From assembly GCA_012064415.1 (NCBI GenBank), contig SSNU01000039.1:322119-386118 (forward strand): DNA of 64,000 nucleotides. Direction: 5' to 3'. The position numbers and the translations under genes are program-made. The notes beneath the pieces were generated by a model. It saw only the letters and a list, made by a program, of their open reading frames with translations. It was not told the DNA's origin and searched no databases. Shown here one piece after another: positions 13,235 through 26,368 of the stretch. This stretch comes from Gyrodactylus bullatarudis. Taxonomy: Eukaryota; Platyhelminthes; Monogenea; Gyrodactylidea; Gyrodactylidae. The stretch's first letter is position 1, and each line of letters starts with the position of its first letter.

Positions 13235-13597
13235 CATTTTTGAAAGTCATGTTCTGCTATACAAAAATCCCATTTTCCCTAAAATCATCAAAATTTATTA
13301 AATTTCCTTGGAATTTCTTTCAACATGTGAAAAATGGCTCAAATTTTACTATAAGCCCTATTTTTATTCAAAATGTTGCAAAAAGTATTAATAATGTTAA
13401 TTTTGTCTTTTCTCGTAGTAAAATTCATTGAAAAAATCTTGGCGCCTGTTCAAAAATTGTCATCTTCAATCGAAATTTTGTAAATCAGAACAAACTCGAA
13501 AACGTATGGTTTTTAGGAAAAAATGCTTAGTTTTTGATAATCTTCAAAATGAGATTAATGCTGGGAAAAGTTGAAAAATTTGGCCTACTCGTTATTT
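13235..13597 (+). repeat. Family B repeat, copy 2
   Basis: Longest copy with 39945-40270: TACAAAAATCCCATTTTCCC through TCTTGGCGCCTGTTCAAAA to GGCCTACTC. Closer to copy 1 at its right half. No terminal inverted repeats found. Confidence 0.65.
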
Positions 13598-13650
13598 AAT
13601 ATATATTATAATCAAATTTACATCTATCAAAACATCATCAGGGGCAATAC
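13598..13650 (-). repeat. Short diverged family D fragment
   Basis: AATATATATTATAATCAAATT and ACATCATCAGGGGCAAT match the 3' part of D at 54.96 kb with substitutions. Directly adjoins a family B copy. Confidence 0.4.
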
Positions 13651-13937
13651 TTGTGCAAATTTCATAATAAACTTGATTTAGTATGTTATTTTAACTTGGA
13701 TATATATTACTTGGCCATTCTCTGTAATCTATCAAAATGTGTAGTAAAACATCTTGATCATATGAAATTATTTGAGAAATAAACAGAATCAAGAGATCCC
13801 TGTCTTACACTTGTTTTCATCTGAGTCCGTTTTATTCAATTCATTAATTGAAGTTGATTTTTTTTCCTTTTGTTTTCGAAATATTTTTCATATCAAAATT
13901 TATTCTAGAAATATTCACATTATTCTTTCCCCTGAAT

Positions 13938-14250
13938 ATGGAGACAAAAGGCGACCAAACTGATTACAACAAAAATATGTCTAATAACTGCAATAATTCC
14001 AAGAGCATATACCAGGATAACTTGTCCATTTCAGAGACTACAACACTGAAGGCACTTCCAAAAAACCCTCCACCATTCAGTGTTATCAACATTACGTCAA
14101 TACAAGGGAATGTTCTCTACAATAAGTCAATTGGAAAGGATGTCGAGGCAATGCCAACTAAAACCATTCTAGATATATCTCAAAATAAGGAACATACAGA
14201 TGAGACGGTATTTAAAAAACCTGATCAGAAAACCGTACAATTTAGTCAAT
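13938..14250 (+). CDS. Candidate first exon of an unrecognised plus-strand gene
   Basis: Open from ATG at 13938 (METKGDQTDYNKNMSNN) for 104 codons, then a strong GTAAGT donor at 14251 in phase 1. Composition is polar, rich in Asn, Ser, Thr, Lys and Gln with little hydrophobic bias, unlike the phenylalanine- and isoleucine-rich translations of the surrounding noncoding DNA. There is an acidic and Lys-rich end (KEHTDETVFKKPDQKTVQFSQ). No domain recognised. In frame, splicing to 26369 gives a continuous reading. Function unknown; probably a disordered protein if real. Confidence 0.4.
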
Positions 14251-15379
14251 GTAAGTTTGGAAATACAGATTCATGTTCAAGTTTTGGCTAGAAATAAATC
14301 GGGTTCAATTAGGAAGGACAAGAAAGATTCTCAAATTGACTAGTTAGTCGCTTCATCAACCGTGAAAAGTTTTGATACTTTCAGAAAAATCCGCTTAAGC
14401 ATTAATGAAAAAATATCTTGCTTTTCGAATCTCATTTAATCGTATTCATTCCAGAAATTGAATTCACGTGTTCAGAATTGAATTTTTCTGTATAACTGTG
14501 CCAATTATGGAGCTTGTGTATTGAATCGAGGAAATGACACAAGTCATCTGAATTTAAATAGCAAGCTTTTAAGCTATGGAACATGAGAAAATCGGTTCAA
14601 GATTGTACTTTGGAAATATGATTCTCTTTGATTTTCCACTCCCTATATATCGGGTTTTTTTTTATCAAAAAATTGGCAATCTTTGAAGTTTCTTTCTTGG
14701 AGTTTTTTATTGTATGAGGGGTGAACAAAGTATTTTCTGAATCTTAGATTTTTAACAATGAGCTGGTCAAGTGCTACGTGCCTTCAGAGATACGGTGGTA
14801 GTATTCAAAGGGTTTTGTTAATTTCAAAAATAGTCGGAAATGACGTTTTGAACCCGAAACACAAGATGAAGGAATGAGAAATCTAATAATTTCGTTGTGG
14901 AAACTTTCCTGAATAAATTAGGCGGTCTTCTTAGCTTATTCTTTTCCAACCTCATAACAGCGTGCAATCGATAATTATAATTATATTTTTTCACTAAACC
15001 AAGAAAAAAAAGAATTGTATCTTCTTTTTCTTTTAATTTATTACTACAGTAGTTCGATTCTCTTTAGTGTATGAACCAGCATGAATTCGGCTCAAGCCTT
15101 CACCTCAACTATAACATGAATATTTTTACAAGTTTCACGTAATCTTTCGGTTTCTATCGGATAAAAGTACTCGTTTTTCACGATTATCATTATCAAAAAA
15201 AGTAAATCTCTTAATGTCTCTGGTCCATTTGGTATTCAGTATTCAAAATTAGAGATTAAATATATTTTTTAATTTCTACTTTTTCAATAAAACTTAAAAA
15301 TTTTAATTGTTCTAGTTCTGAGATATGATATTGAATATTATTAATTTTATAAAAATTCTATATAATATTTGAATAAAAA
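14251..15379. other. Downstream of candidate exon, no feature
   Basis: Would be intron if the 13.9 kb exon is real. No repeat family or further exon seen. Confidence 0.4.
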
Positions 15380-15423
15380 TCTAAAGTTGGGAATCTATGA
15401 TATTTACAGAAATCTCGATTTTT

Positions 15424-15971
15424 TCGCTTCCACATCTACGACCCTGAGTTGACGCTTGCTTGTCCGAAACAAGTTAGATAGTCAATGATCAAAATGTAAA
15501 GTTGGTTCCTATGAAGTTGGAAATCTATCTTTACAGAAATCTCGATTTTTATCATCAAAAATTCGAATGTTGAAGATATTTTGGAATCCTACTCATGTTG
15601 CCCACTTTAACCATTTGAAGAAAAAAGATTCTGAAAAAAAAATTATTTTGATGAAAAATATGGTCATTTTTCAAATTCTCATTTGGCACCAAAATCCCAA
15701 TTTTTCGAACTTTGAACTTAAAATTTTTATTGATTTGAAAGTGGGAGAGTGATCAAAAATTGATTTTCAGGATCAATATTAGATAATAAGGCTGAATAGC
15801 ACCGTTGAATTACCGACAGTTGCCCCATTTTCGAGAGATTTTGAATAATCGAAATTTCACTTATTTTCAAGTTGTGAAAATGATTAAAAAATCGAAATTC
15901 CGCTCCCAAACGATCATGAAGTTATGCATAAGATCAGATTCAGTTGAATTGATTTTCTTGTCTAATCTTGA
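15424..15971 (+). repeat. Near-identical inverted repeat pair, left member
   Basis: Reverse complement of 27938-28484, with one short indel near 15550 and no difference seen from 15566 to 15970. The shared segment runs from unique-looking DNA (TCGCTTCCACATCTACGACC) into family A, so it is wider than the repeat family itself. Confidence 0.85.
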
Positions 15972-16219
15972 ATCATGAATAACCTCTTTTGATCAGCCTC
16001 CCACTTTCAAGTCAATAAAAATTTTCAGCTGAAAGCTCGAAAAAATGGGATTTTGGCGCCAAATGGGAATTTGAAAAATGACCATATTTTTTATAAAAAT
16101 AATTTTTTTCTTCAAATCGTAAAAGTAGGATTCTAAAATATCTTCAATAAAATCGAATTCTTGATAAAAAATCGATATTCCTGTAAAAATCATAGATTCC
16201 CAACTCCGTATCAATTAGA
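15494..16219. repeat. Palindromic family A, copy 3
   Basis: Left edge GTAAAGTTGGTTCCTATGAA, right edge ATCAATTAGAAATG. A second truncated edge (CTAAAGTTGGGAATCTATGA) sits just upstream at 15380-15423. Part of the near-identical inverted pair with 28 kb. Confidence 0.7.
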
Positions 16220-18095
16220 AATGTATAAATTGAGGCTATAAGAGACAATCGTTTTTAGATAAACCGAAACGTCTGCTCATTCTGTATTCTCCTTAGTACA
16301 GTTTAGAACTTTATCTCAACTGAATTCTTCTTTGTGTCAGTATTCCTCTGTGTTTATTCAATATTTTTATCAAATCATGATCAAAATCTTAATCATTTCT
16401 TCGTTTTATTCTTGTTTTTTTCTTGAGAAAACAAACATTTATTCCTTTTCTCAAAAAAACATTGCGTGTAGACTGCTTCTCTTCTTCATTGCATGATTTG
16501 CCATGAAGTTTTCATTTTTGCATCAAATTGATCTTTAAAGTTTCCCCCCTTTTGAATTTCCTAATTCAATTACTTCAGGTTACTCTCTTTTAATCTACTG
16601 GATATTGATTACATAACGATGAGGTAAACAAATCATTCAATTCAATGATTGAAAGATTTTAATCAAACCAAGTTTTCTATTATATTTCTCTTCTGTATTG
16701 TAATAATTCATATAATAAACCAAAAGCTGGCCTTGATGAAATTTATGATCTTAAGATCTTAATTTTTTAATAGAGATTTTGTAAGAGAGGATTCTAAAAA
16801 TAAAACAAATTATGAACCATCCTGACATTGACCTAAATCGAAGATGGGATTTTCTGGTTTCTTTGCAAAATTCTCAATTTTTTTAATCAAGAAATCGTAT
16901 TCAATCAGAATTTTGATTTTTAAGACTACGATTAGACTAGAATTTGAAAATTTGACATCTTTAATTGAAATTATGCATATCTAAATAAAATTAAAAACAT
17001 AAGAAAGACTCGGCCCTAGATAGGAGTAATGGCATAATGGAGAAAGACATTTTATAAAATCCCAGGTAAAAATAATACCAAAATTTCTGCTTCTTCTATA
17101 TAGAATCGATTTTTATGTTGTTTAGCTTGCCCATGGATGACTTCTAAGCTGATAAGTCGCCGTCCTAATGAACCATAAGACATTTTGTCTGATATTATTA
17201 ACTCCAGTGTATACTATCTTTCATTTCTAGTTGTTGTGTGATAACAATAATTGACTCTATGGTTCCTTACTCTAATTGCATTCTAAAGGTTAATCCCCCA
17301 AGTTTTTCAATAATCCTCCCAGAGTTAGACATTCACGTAAACCAATGTACCAGAGATATGTAGAGAGATATCTTCCTTTTAAATCTACACGAAGGAGAAA
17401 AACTATTAGAATTCTTCCTTGTAAAGGTGCGTGTTTTTATTTATTCTTGTAATAAAATAAATAACATCTTTTCAAAATCAATAATTTCTTCTATTCTTTG
17501 AACCCATCCCTCTTAATTTCGTTGATATCAAATTGGGAATTCATGGTTTAATCTTGACCCTTCATAGAGCTAACTTTCTTGAGCTATAACTCTGAAAATA
17601 GTTTATTAACCACTTTTCTGAAAGAGGAACTAATATTCTTATGAGTTGTTAAGCTACAAGAATTTTATTGAAAAGTTTTCTAAATAATTACGTAAATTTT
17701 CGAGAAAAAAATTCTTATAACCATTTTCAGGATCTAAAAGTTGTTTTAGAATGATATTTCCTAAACTAAAAGTTAGTTTTTGAAATAAATTGGATATTCG
17801 TTATCAGGATATTCTGAAATTGTACTCTCTGGGTTAATCAGTTAAGGAAACCGATTGTGTTACTCTTTAATTTTCAAGTGATTACTTATAAGTGTATTTA
17901 GTTCTGAATTAGTAAAAATTTGGCGCCTCTTCACAAAGAGAGGTTCACTTCGAATGTTGAATCTGTGTGAATTCCAATTCTTGTATTTATAAACTTATTT
18001 ATAAAATATTAGATAGTCTGTTTTATTCATAAAAAAACTTTACTCGAATTCTTGAAAATAACAAAACAGCTTAAAACTTTTACTATTAATGAATT
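16220..18095. other. No gene recognised
   Basis: Single-copy-looking AT-rich DNA; only a faint family A word (GATATCAAATTGGGAATTCA) at 17522. Confidence 0.5.
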
Positions 18096-18099
18096 TTAA

Positions 18100-18212
18100 C
18101 CCTTCCGGTGCCGAGACTATTTCACAATTTTTTTTTTTCACCTGTCAAGCTGGTAGAGTTATGAAGGTTCAAAAAATTGGAAAATGGACATAAATGTCCA
18201 TCGGCACCCTGG
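18100..18212 (+). mobile_element. Possible piggyBac-like MITE, family G copy 1
   Basis: Follows TTAA at 18096-18099 and begins CCCTTCCGGTGCCGAGAC. A partial inverse TCGGCACCC occurs at 18201, but without a flush TTAA, so the right edge is uncertain. Shares AGCTGGTAGAGTTATGAAGG with the copy at 38.5 kb. Confidence 0.5.
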
Positions 18213-21200
18213 AAAAATTGGCTCATTTTCTGACGCTTAAAAATTAAAATATCATAATTTAGAAAACTACAAAAATAATTACGCTGATTCCGAATCTGAA
18301 TTCATTTTTGAAAGCCGACTTACCATTTCAAACATTATAGAGGTTAAAATCGGCATTTTTGGCTCTAAAACCAGTTATCTTCTAAACTATGAGAGATGTC
18401 GAAATCTACAGCCATTATTACACCATAGAAAGTTCAATAGGTTTTCAAAAAATTTGTTTAAATACTTGACTAGGTTTTAAAACAATTACCCTGCTTCAAT
18501 TAACTTTGTTTAGCATCAGTGATAAGTAGGGCCTCAAAAAAGTATTTGGTCTATTTTCACTCTATGGATAAAAGACTGACTAATCTGAAGAAAAATTCGT
18601 CCCATCTTAAACAAATTTAAAGATAGCTGGTACTATTTCTGCACTTAATTGTTGTCCTAGTACTTTTTAATCCTATTTTTTTGAATTAAGTCTTAGAGTA
18701 TAGTATTTTGCAACTAGTAAACGACCAATCAAAATTTTCGATGAATGGGTAGATTCCTGAGCTAGCAGTATTTCATCGTGTCACATTATTCCATAGAATT
18801 TTAAATTTAAACTATAACGATTTATTTAGTAAAATATGCGCTATAACAGTTAAATTTGACAAAAAATTAGAAATTTTGATGACACAAGATTTGAATACTT
18901 CAAAATTTTCCAAGAACTTACTGTACCAAGATTCTGGCAAGGCTTTGAGAAATGTACAAAGCTCCTTTAAATGCTCGTAATCCCTTAAAAATGCTAATAA
19001 AAAAGTATTTCATAAATATTGTTCCCCAGTTCTATTTTTCCATAAACGTTTTCGCCCTCCTCTCGTTAATTAATTAGGCATGATAAAGTTTGACAGAAAA
19101 ATTCTATCTTCAATCGATAAATGAATAGTTGAGGATTCGCATATGAATTTTTTCGAATTTCCTGATCAAAGAGCAAGAATTCATGTGATCTTTAAATCAT
19201 CATCCTGATAGTAAATCAATGTTAAAATATGTGTCAGCTCTTTTTCTCTTGCATTGCTAATTAATCTCAAATATCTCAGGATACTTTCTGTTTCAATTCC
19301 TCTTCCAATTGTAGAAAAAAACATGCCTCCTCGAAAGATACACAAAAACTACCCAACATATAATCCCATTTTATTAAAAATATAGTCTAAGATCTCTTTT
19401 AAATACAGTAAACTTTCTAGAAGAAGAGGAACTGACTAATGATTAATACGACGAATTTAAGATTTTTTCTCCCACTTTCGATCCACTTTGAGTGCCTTTC
19501 TTTCAAGTTTAAATTTGTTGAAATTGTCATCTATTACCAGATTTATTTTCTGTGAGTCATATCTTTTAAAATAGCGGAGTTCACTGTTTCGGATCCAAAT
19601 TCATTAAATTAAACACCATTCGATGCAAATCAAAAGTTGAGTCAGCTTTGTAATTTCCGTTTCGAAATATTGTCTTTGAGCAGTTTAGATCGAACTTGAA
19701 ACCTTTAATTTCTCACACTGCTGTACGATGACCCAGTGAGAAAGAGGGGTTTTTATGAATTCTAAAATCATGAAAAATTAACTATGATTAAGTTAGTAAG
19801 AATTTTTATTTTCAAATCAATTTTTAAAGAAAAAAACCTTGAATGTTACCGGGAAAATATTTAATTCTTCTCAAGAGTAGTCTAAAAAACATATGGTAAT
19901 TATCAAAAAATTTACAATTTTTTTTCTAAAATTAATTCATCTGTACAAAATGTGTGTGTTATGACTAACAAATTAGCGGTTAAATTCCGAAGAACATTTA
20001 AGAACAGGTTCATTTTTTAATTTTTTATTCGCAGACTAATAGACTAAACTTTTTGTTTTCTCTCTGGCTGGTAATTTCATTAATAATCTGACGGGAAAAA
20101 AAGATGGAAAGATGTCGCTCTTTGCATTTGACAATCAGGAATCTATTCATCAATTAGTATAATTAATAGTCTGGAATCCATTCATTGGTTATTGAGTATT
20201 GATATTTCTAACTGAAATCTAATTGGTTCACAAACAGATCAACCAATCAGGGTTGATTTGATCATCAAAATAAAACAACACTTTGACATGAGTAATCATT
20301 ACACTGGTAAATTGACATTGTTTTCTTGATAAATCACAACTGTTACAGTGAATCTGGAAGCTAATGTTCAAAATGATGGTTTTTCCTTGTCTATTCGTGA
20401 TCCTGAAGAATAATTCAAAATCATCAATAGAATATTTCTAGTAAGAGAGTCGGGTAACTTTCTAACAATTTATGGAAGGACCCACTTAATTAGTCTTTAT
20501 TCTGTGGTACACATTAAACGAGAGATTTAGTAAATTTTTCTTGTAAATGTTGAAGATAAAGAATATCAATACATCTTTTCATCTTTCTTTACTCTACATA
20601 CTTCTTAAGATCATCAACATAACCTTTCTCTCTCTCACTTGGATCAGACTATATATATATCTATATATAAATATATTCTAGTTCACGTTCACAAGCACAG
20701 TGTAAGGATAGAGAAAGACACAAAGAGGGAGGGGAAAAAACAACTTGAAATACATAGATAGTTCTTCTTTCACTCTGTTAAATTACTTCAATGCATTTAT
20801 ATGGATGAGATTACAAAAGTGATAATGAATTTTCTACAACTATCTACTATCAATGTATAATTTATTTGTTCTATTCAAGTAGCTATATATAGTAGCTCCT
20901 CTTTAACATAATAATAATTATTATTATAATTATTATTTTCTACTAATGGAATGAAGACTGTGTGAGAATCATAAAAGACCTGGGATTTTAGAGTTTTGGA
21001 AGCTGGTAAAACTCAACTAAATAATGCGATAATAAAGTAGAAATAGTTCAGTCCAATTGACCAATGAGAAGACAACAAGTAGTTGGCCAAAGCTTTTCTG
21101 GATATTTACGAAACTGGTGGAAAAAATAAGAATAATAAGAGGTGTAATTATCAAATGCACATCTAAGCATAGACATCATATTTCATGAATCAACCCGAGA

Positions 21201-21999
21201 TGTGAAATCAATTAAAACCCAGGTTAACTTGATGGGCTCTAATTTTGATATATCGAGAAGCGATTATGATATATACTTGATATAACATGGACATTTTTGT
21301 GAGTATAGGTGCTGCAGTTTGTTATTTTCTCGTACTCATCACGAAGGAATCCATTTGTAAGCTGTAATATTCAGTGACATGGGCTAATCCTAATATAAGA
21401 CGAACCTGTGAGACGTAATAACTGTAGATAATATTAGGATTCCCTTTATCCTTCCTCTAAGTCAAAATACTAATTTATCAGGATACATTTATCATCTTTC
21501 ACTCATCATCAATATCAATATACAAGAATATATTTATGAAAATATGTAGAGAGGCGTAATATATATCCCAAACAACATTATAATTATACATACTTTTCAT
21601 TATTAATGAAAATATATCTTCACACACAGATATAATTGAATTGAATTGAATGTGTTATACAATGATTCTGGCCAATTACCATTAAATTCTCATGTATGTA
21701 TCGACTTTTGAATATCTTTTTAATTTAAGAGTCATTTCACACACTACATAGCTAATGATTTACGTTTGTCCAACATTAATCGATCATTACGATAGAAATA
21801 TTCACGTAAATTTTCAAATACGTCCGAAAATCCACATAAAAAATCATGAGAACCTTTGAGAAATGTGCATTTGGTGTTAATATATCCTATTTTCTGCTTT
21901 TTCAAATTATAAATCATTAGCAACTAAAGATTTAATAGCAGTCTTATTGTTGTTAAATTTAGAAAAAATTCTGAAAATAATTGAATCTAGTAAAAATTA
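18213..21999. other. No gene recognised
   Basis: Longest stretch of the window without a clear repeat family. Holds one CCAATCAG match (20243) and TA-rich runs near 20650 and 20900. Confidence 0.5.
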
Positions 22000-22990
22000 C
22001 GTCACTTTTTCAATTTTTGAGCTCAAAATTTTTATCGATTTCGAAAATTTCAAGGAATTTGATAATAATATCTTGGATAAGGATCAGACAAAAAATCCAG
22101 ATTTGACCTTAGAGGTTGAAAGAAACTTGAGACTTAAATTTCGGGTCATTTCATGAATAAAAAAATTTCAAATTCCCAGGATGTGAACCTTTTTTGTCTA
22201 ATCTTAATTCAAATTTACGAAAATTCCTTTAAATCTTCGAAATCTTTGGAGCTTAAAGATTGAAAAAGTGGGAAATCGGGACATTTTCGAAATTCCTTAA
22301 AATGGCCTAATTTTACAACTTTTTGACTCATTTCAAATTGGTATCGAAAAATTTTTTTTTCTAATTCTCCGGAGAAAAAAATTGTGTCTTTGGTAAGAAT
22401 AATGAGTTCTCACCTTCATTTTAATTAGGTTTATAATCGAACAAGAAAAAAGACCTGCTAAACTTATCTTAATAACAGATCATCCGGGTTTGCATTTTAC
22501 AGTAGGCGAGAATAATTCGATTTTCATCTTTATAATAAATAAAAATATCGCCACAAATGTAAAACTCTCCACTAGTATTGTGAAACTGTTTAATTATCTC
22601 ACCTTCTCTCTGATTTTGTCAGATGCTTTGCTTGACATTTTATGAATATGCAAGAAACTCTCATGGTCTTAAATACTTTAACACAAAAAATTTATGCTGA
22701 AATTTTCCAGGAATGACAGGAACTAGTAAATTTTGCATCTTAGTTTAATAAATTGCGGTCCTCAATACAATATGATACTGAATTTTGTTGTTTTCAGTCA
22801 TACTTAAACTTTCAATTTGATTTGAAAGCAGGAGAATGGCCAAAAGGAATTGTTTAGGATAAAATAAATCAGACCTGATTATCAAAAAATACCTCGAATA
22901 CAGTAGATTTGCCGAAAATTTGAAAAAAGGAATTTGGCGCCAAATTGAAATTTGAGTAGGCAAATTATCTAAAGCTGGTTAATACGAGAT
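22000..22990. repeat. Diverged family A fragments
   Basis: Two stretches (22000-22430 and 22745-22990) share GAGCTCAAAATTTTTATCGA and TTTGGCGCCAAATTGAAATT with other copies; they are older and rearranged. ORFs at 21947 and 22745 are repeat translations. Confidence 0.45.
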
Positions 22991-23633
22991 GGGGTTTAGA
23001 GCAACGCTCTTCTTTGAAAAACTAGCGAAATTCAATAATCAACCTAACATTTGGTAATGTTCAAAACCTGAGCATTTTATTCATGCTAAAATCTTTGCTT
23101 GAAATACTAGAAGTCGGAAATTTTCCGAAAGCTAATCTCAAAATTTAAATGGGCTGATATTTGAACATTTTACGTGATAATTAATCGAAAATTTGATCTG
23201 GGCACTATAGCACCTGCGCCAAGCCAACAAAATACAAGTTTCTTATGCTAGCAATATTGTGATCTTTTTAATCTGACTCGGAATCGACAAATATTTGAGC
23301 TATTCTAAGTTTATCTATATGAATTGAACACACACATCTGCGAGTTAGAATAATCCTTTAGAAGAAAAGTAGTGCTCTAACGGGGATTTATGATTTTTTT
23401 AGAGAATTCCCATGAAATCGAATAGGATCAAGATTTATTGAAATCTAGATCCTAGGCCAACATTCACAATATGGGGAAAAATATTTAGAAAAAGTCAAAA
23501 TTTATGGGAATTATGGTATATTTCAAATTTCAGAGTAGCATCAAATTTCCATTTTTTGAACTATAGGTTATTTGATGATTTCTTGATGAAATAATTAAGA
23601 ATTTTCTAAAAATCACAAATTCCCATCTTTATA

Positions 23634-23845
23634 TAGTGATAATCAATAATAAGTATACACCTATAGAACCTGTCCTCTTATATTAATTTTAAATGATCTT
23701 GAGACTTGGGATGTTGACTTCTAAAGAATGAAAAATTTTTTATTAAAATGCGTATTTTTAAATATAATTTATTTCAACATAATTCAGTAAATATAAATTT
23801 TCTATTTTTCATAAATTTTTTTAACGTCAAGTTTAAGTATACACA
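23634..23845 (+). repeat. Left terminal inverted repeat of the Tc1 element
   Basis: Pairs with 24958-25169. The outer 85 bp are strongly conserved between arms, the middle is diverged, and the inner end is conserved again around GTTTAAGTATACAC, consistent with selection on two binding sites. Confidence 0.88.
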
Positions 23846-23846
23846 T

Positions 23847-24842
23847 TTATTTTGTAAAATTTCCATCCGATAAAACAACATTCATACATCTCTTCTGCAT
23901 AGATTTATAAAGGTTCTTTATGACGTCTTCATGTATTGATTTCCACTCTTCCATAATTTTGATTATCAATTCATGCTTATTACAAAAAATCTTGCCATTT
24001 TGATATACTTTTTGGGATAAAATCCCCCAGAGATTTTCGATTGGATTCAAATCCGGGCTTCTGGCTGGCCAAGGAAGTACTTTTATAGTATGATCCGAAA
24101 ACCAGTTAATGGTTGATTTAGAACGATGACACGGAGCATTATCTTGTTGGAAAATTAGATCCTCTTTTGTAATTTCCTCTTTAAATGAGAATAAATGATC
24201 TTCAAGCAGAATTTGGTAAGAAGTTGAATTGAGCTTTTCACTAATAACAACTAGACTAGAAGTTCCTTTGCTAGTTATCGATCCCCAGACCATAACACTA
24301 CCTCCACCGAATCCTCGCTTTATTCGTATTGGTTTTGGTCGCTTTTTGTCCATCCAGCATGAAGTTAGACCATCTGGGCCATCAAGATTGAACTTTTTCT
24401 CGTCAGAAAAGATAACTCTGCTCCAATCTTGATTTTCAATGATTTTTTCATAAGCCCAACTCTTTCTTGATTCCATATCTCTAGAACTCAGATTTGGAGT
24501 ATTCTTAGGTTTACCCCAATGAAGACTCGGATCTTTTTTCAAAGCTCTTTGAATTGTACTTATACTTACATTCAAATTCAATTCAGATTTTATTTTGGAT
24601 GCAGTGTATTTCTTATTTACAGCCAAATATTTGATTTTTGCTCTTACTGAATTGGGAATTATTTGCTTTGGGCCTCTCTTTTTCAAGGGTTTTTTCTTCA
24701 TGAACAGTCTGCTTATAGTTTTCGTAGTGCATTCAATAAAATTTGCAATTTTTCTTAGGCTTAGGCCATCTTTCCGAAGCTCTATAGCACGTTGCTTCTG
24801 GAAATTTGTTAACCTCGAATACTTCGATTCATTAGTTCCCAT
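23847..24842 (-). CDS. Tc1-family DD34E transposase, intact
   Basis: Reads 331 residues from Met at 24842; the open frame extends 26 codons further upstream, but the MGTNESKYSR start fits the family. The N-terminus has two helix-turn-helix units (GLSLRKIANFIECTTKTISR; then YTASKIKSELNLNVSISTIQ) separated by a basic linker, KKRGPK. The catalytic triad is IFSDEKKF, FQQDNAPCH and SPDLNPIENLWG, with 34 residues between the second Asp and the Glu, and a glycine-rich GFGGGSVMVWG between. No stop or frameshift is seen. It would cut out and reinsert the element at TA sites. Confidence 0.93.
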   Translation of the reverse strand: MGTNESKYSRLTNFQKQRAIELRKDGLSLRKIANFIECTTKTISRLFMKKKPLKKRGPKQIIPNSVRAKIKYLAVNKKYTASKIKSELNLNVSISTIQRALKKDPSLHWGKPKNTPNLSSRDMESRKSWAYEKIIENQDWSRVIFSDEKKFNLDGPDGLTSCWMDKKRPKPIRIKRGFGGGSVMVWGSITSKGTSSLVVISEKLNSTSYQILLEDHLFSFKEEITKEDLIFQQDNAPCHRSKSTINWFSDHTIKVLPWPARSPDLNPIENLWGILSQKVYQNGKIFCNKHELIIKIMEEWKSIHEDVIKNLYKSMQKRCMNVVLSDGNFTK

Positions 24843-24957
24843 TAGAACAATTTCAAGAGTTAGAGTGGATCTTATGTAAGGCTGAAGATGGTAATCCAAA
24901 AACTTCTTGTAAATTCTCAAAAAAAGTCTAATTATCTCTAAAAAACTAATTCGAAAA

Positions 24958-25169
24958 AGTGTATACTTAAATATGACGATTGAAAAATTAATGAAAAATA
25001 GTAAATTTTTATTTAATGAATTCTGTTAGAATTTACTACGAATTGATCTATATGAATATGTAGATAATTTAGCACTCTTTCGAATGACATATCCCACGTC
25101 TCAAGATCATTTAAAATTAAAACAAGAAGACAGGTTCTATAGGTGTATACTTATTCTTGACTACCACTA
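24958..25169 (-). repeat. Right terminal inverted repeat of the Tc1 element
   Basis: Reverse complement partner of 23634-23845, with the same outer and inner AAGTATACAC sites. It lies upstream of the transposase start, so it probably also contains the transposase promoter. Confidence 0.88.
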
Positions 25170-25171
25170 TA

Positions 25172-26368
25172 TTAACAAGGTATAGATTCCTAACTTAATA
25201 TCAATAAATTTTAGATTTCCCATCGAACAAGGAAAAGTATTCTTGCATCCATATTATGCCTAATTTGAACTGTTAAGAAAAAGACCTAGTTATTATTTTT
25301 AGTCTGAATAGGTTTTTTTTTATTTCTCTAACAAACACCCCCTGAATGTAGGCAATTTTACAATTAGGTTTCCTTGTAAGTTGAATGTCAAATTGCATTT
25401 CTGCCCCTTCCTCTTACAATAATAGATCTCAGATGATGAATGAACCCTTCGAATATATTGAATTTCTTTCTTTTATGTAAATATATATCCATCTATTGTG
25501 TAGATGTTATGCATGATGGAAACGGAGAATAATAAAATTTATCATTACAAAATTTCTACAAAGTATGCCCAGTATCTTATATTAGATGAATGTAATTTTA
25601 TGAGAGATATTTCCACTTTCAGTTTAAGGACATGTATAACATGCAGTAATCTTATATTTTGCCTAGTTTGAAACAGAAAATAAATAAATGTAGAAACAAG
25701 ACAACAAACCGTATTCATGTCTATAAGAATGGATGCCGAGAATTTCCCTGAAACTCTAATTTGTCTCTAATCTTGAGTGACATTTTATCCCCATGAGTTG
25801 AGTATTATGCGACCATCTCATTGAAGTGACACTTGCTTATCTGATTTTACTCTAACTTCTTTGATCCTGAGTGATTTGCTGGATGAAGAGTGAACATGAA
25901 AACATCACAACACCTTTTAATGTTTCTATGCCTGAAATCCACTATACCTTTTATAGATGAAAATGATATTTTTCATCATTCAATTTGATAAAACTATGGG
26001 AGTGTTGAGACTCGACTAATAAAGACGAATACATAGAAATGAACCTGAAAAAATTAGGCTTTTTTTGAATTTCAACTTTTCATCAAAGTTTGAAGTGATC
26101 AAAACTAGAAAATACTCTGTATTAGAAAGTTCAGAAGTTATCACTAGAACACCAATTTGCCACTTCAATCATTTTGAGATAATTAATCTAAAAAAACTGC
26201 AAAGAGCTTTTAAATCGTGCGTGTTTTAAGCCAATCATTTAAAATATTCAAAGGATAGCATGGTTAATTTATTAAATATGATAGTAGGTCGGCCAAGTTC
26301 TACCGCTGGTTTAATTTGCTACTTTTTTGATGCTTGATATAAAGATAATATGCATTTTTCTATTTCAG
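25172..26368. other. No gene recognised
   Basis: Between the Tc1 element and the 26.37 kb candidate exon. Ends in the pyrimidine-rich acceptor of that exon. Confidence 0.45.

Larger units (their letters stand above)
23634..25169 (-). mobile_element. Complete Tc1-family transposon, IR/DR type
   Basis: 1536 bp flanked by TA target duplications (23632-23633 and 25170-25171). Both ends start TAGTGRTARTCAA and form inverted repeats of about 212 bp (23634-23845 and 24958-25169). Each arm holds two copies of AAGTATACAC in direct orientation, one near the tip and one at its inner end: outer at about 23651 and 25149, inner at 23835 and 24959. Two transposase sites per arm is the IR/DR layout known from Sleeping Beauty and some other Tc1 elements. 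With an intact transposase inside, the element looks recent and possibly active. Confidence 0.9.

Noticed and set aside
15567..15752. Open frames MLKIFWNPTHVAHFNHLKKK and similar in several places (2.4, 15.6, 27.7, 28.2 kb)
   Set aside because: They are translations of the palindromic family A, present on both strands and in inverted copies; no start context, no codon constraint.
24229..24879. Plus-strand open frames across the Tc1 transposase
   Set aside because: Antisense shadows of the transposase gene.
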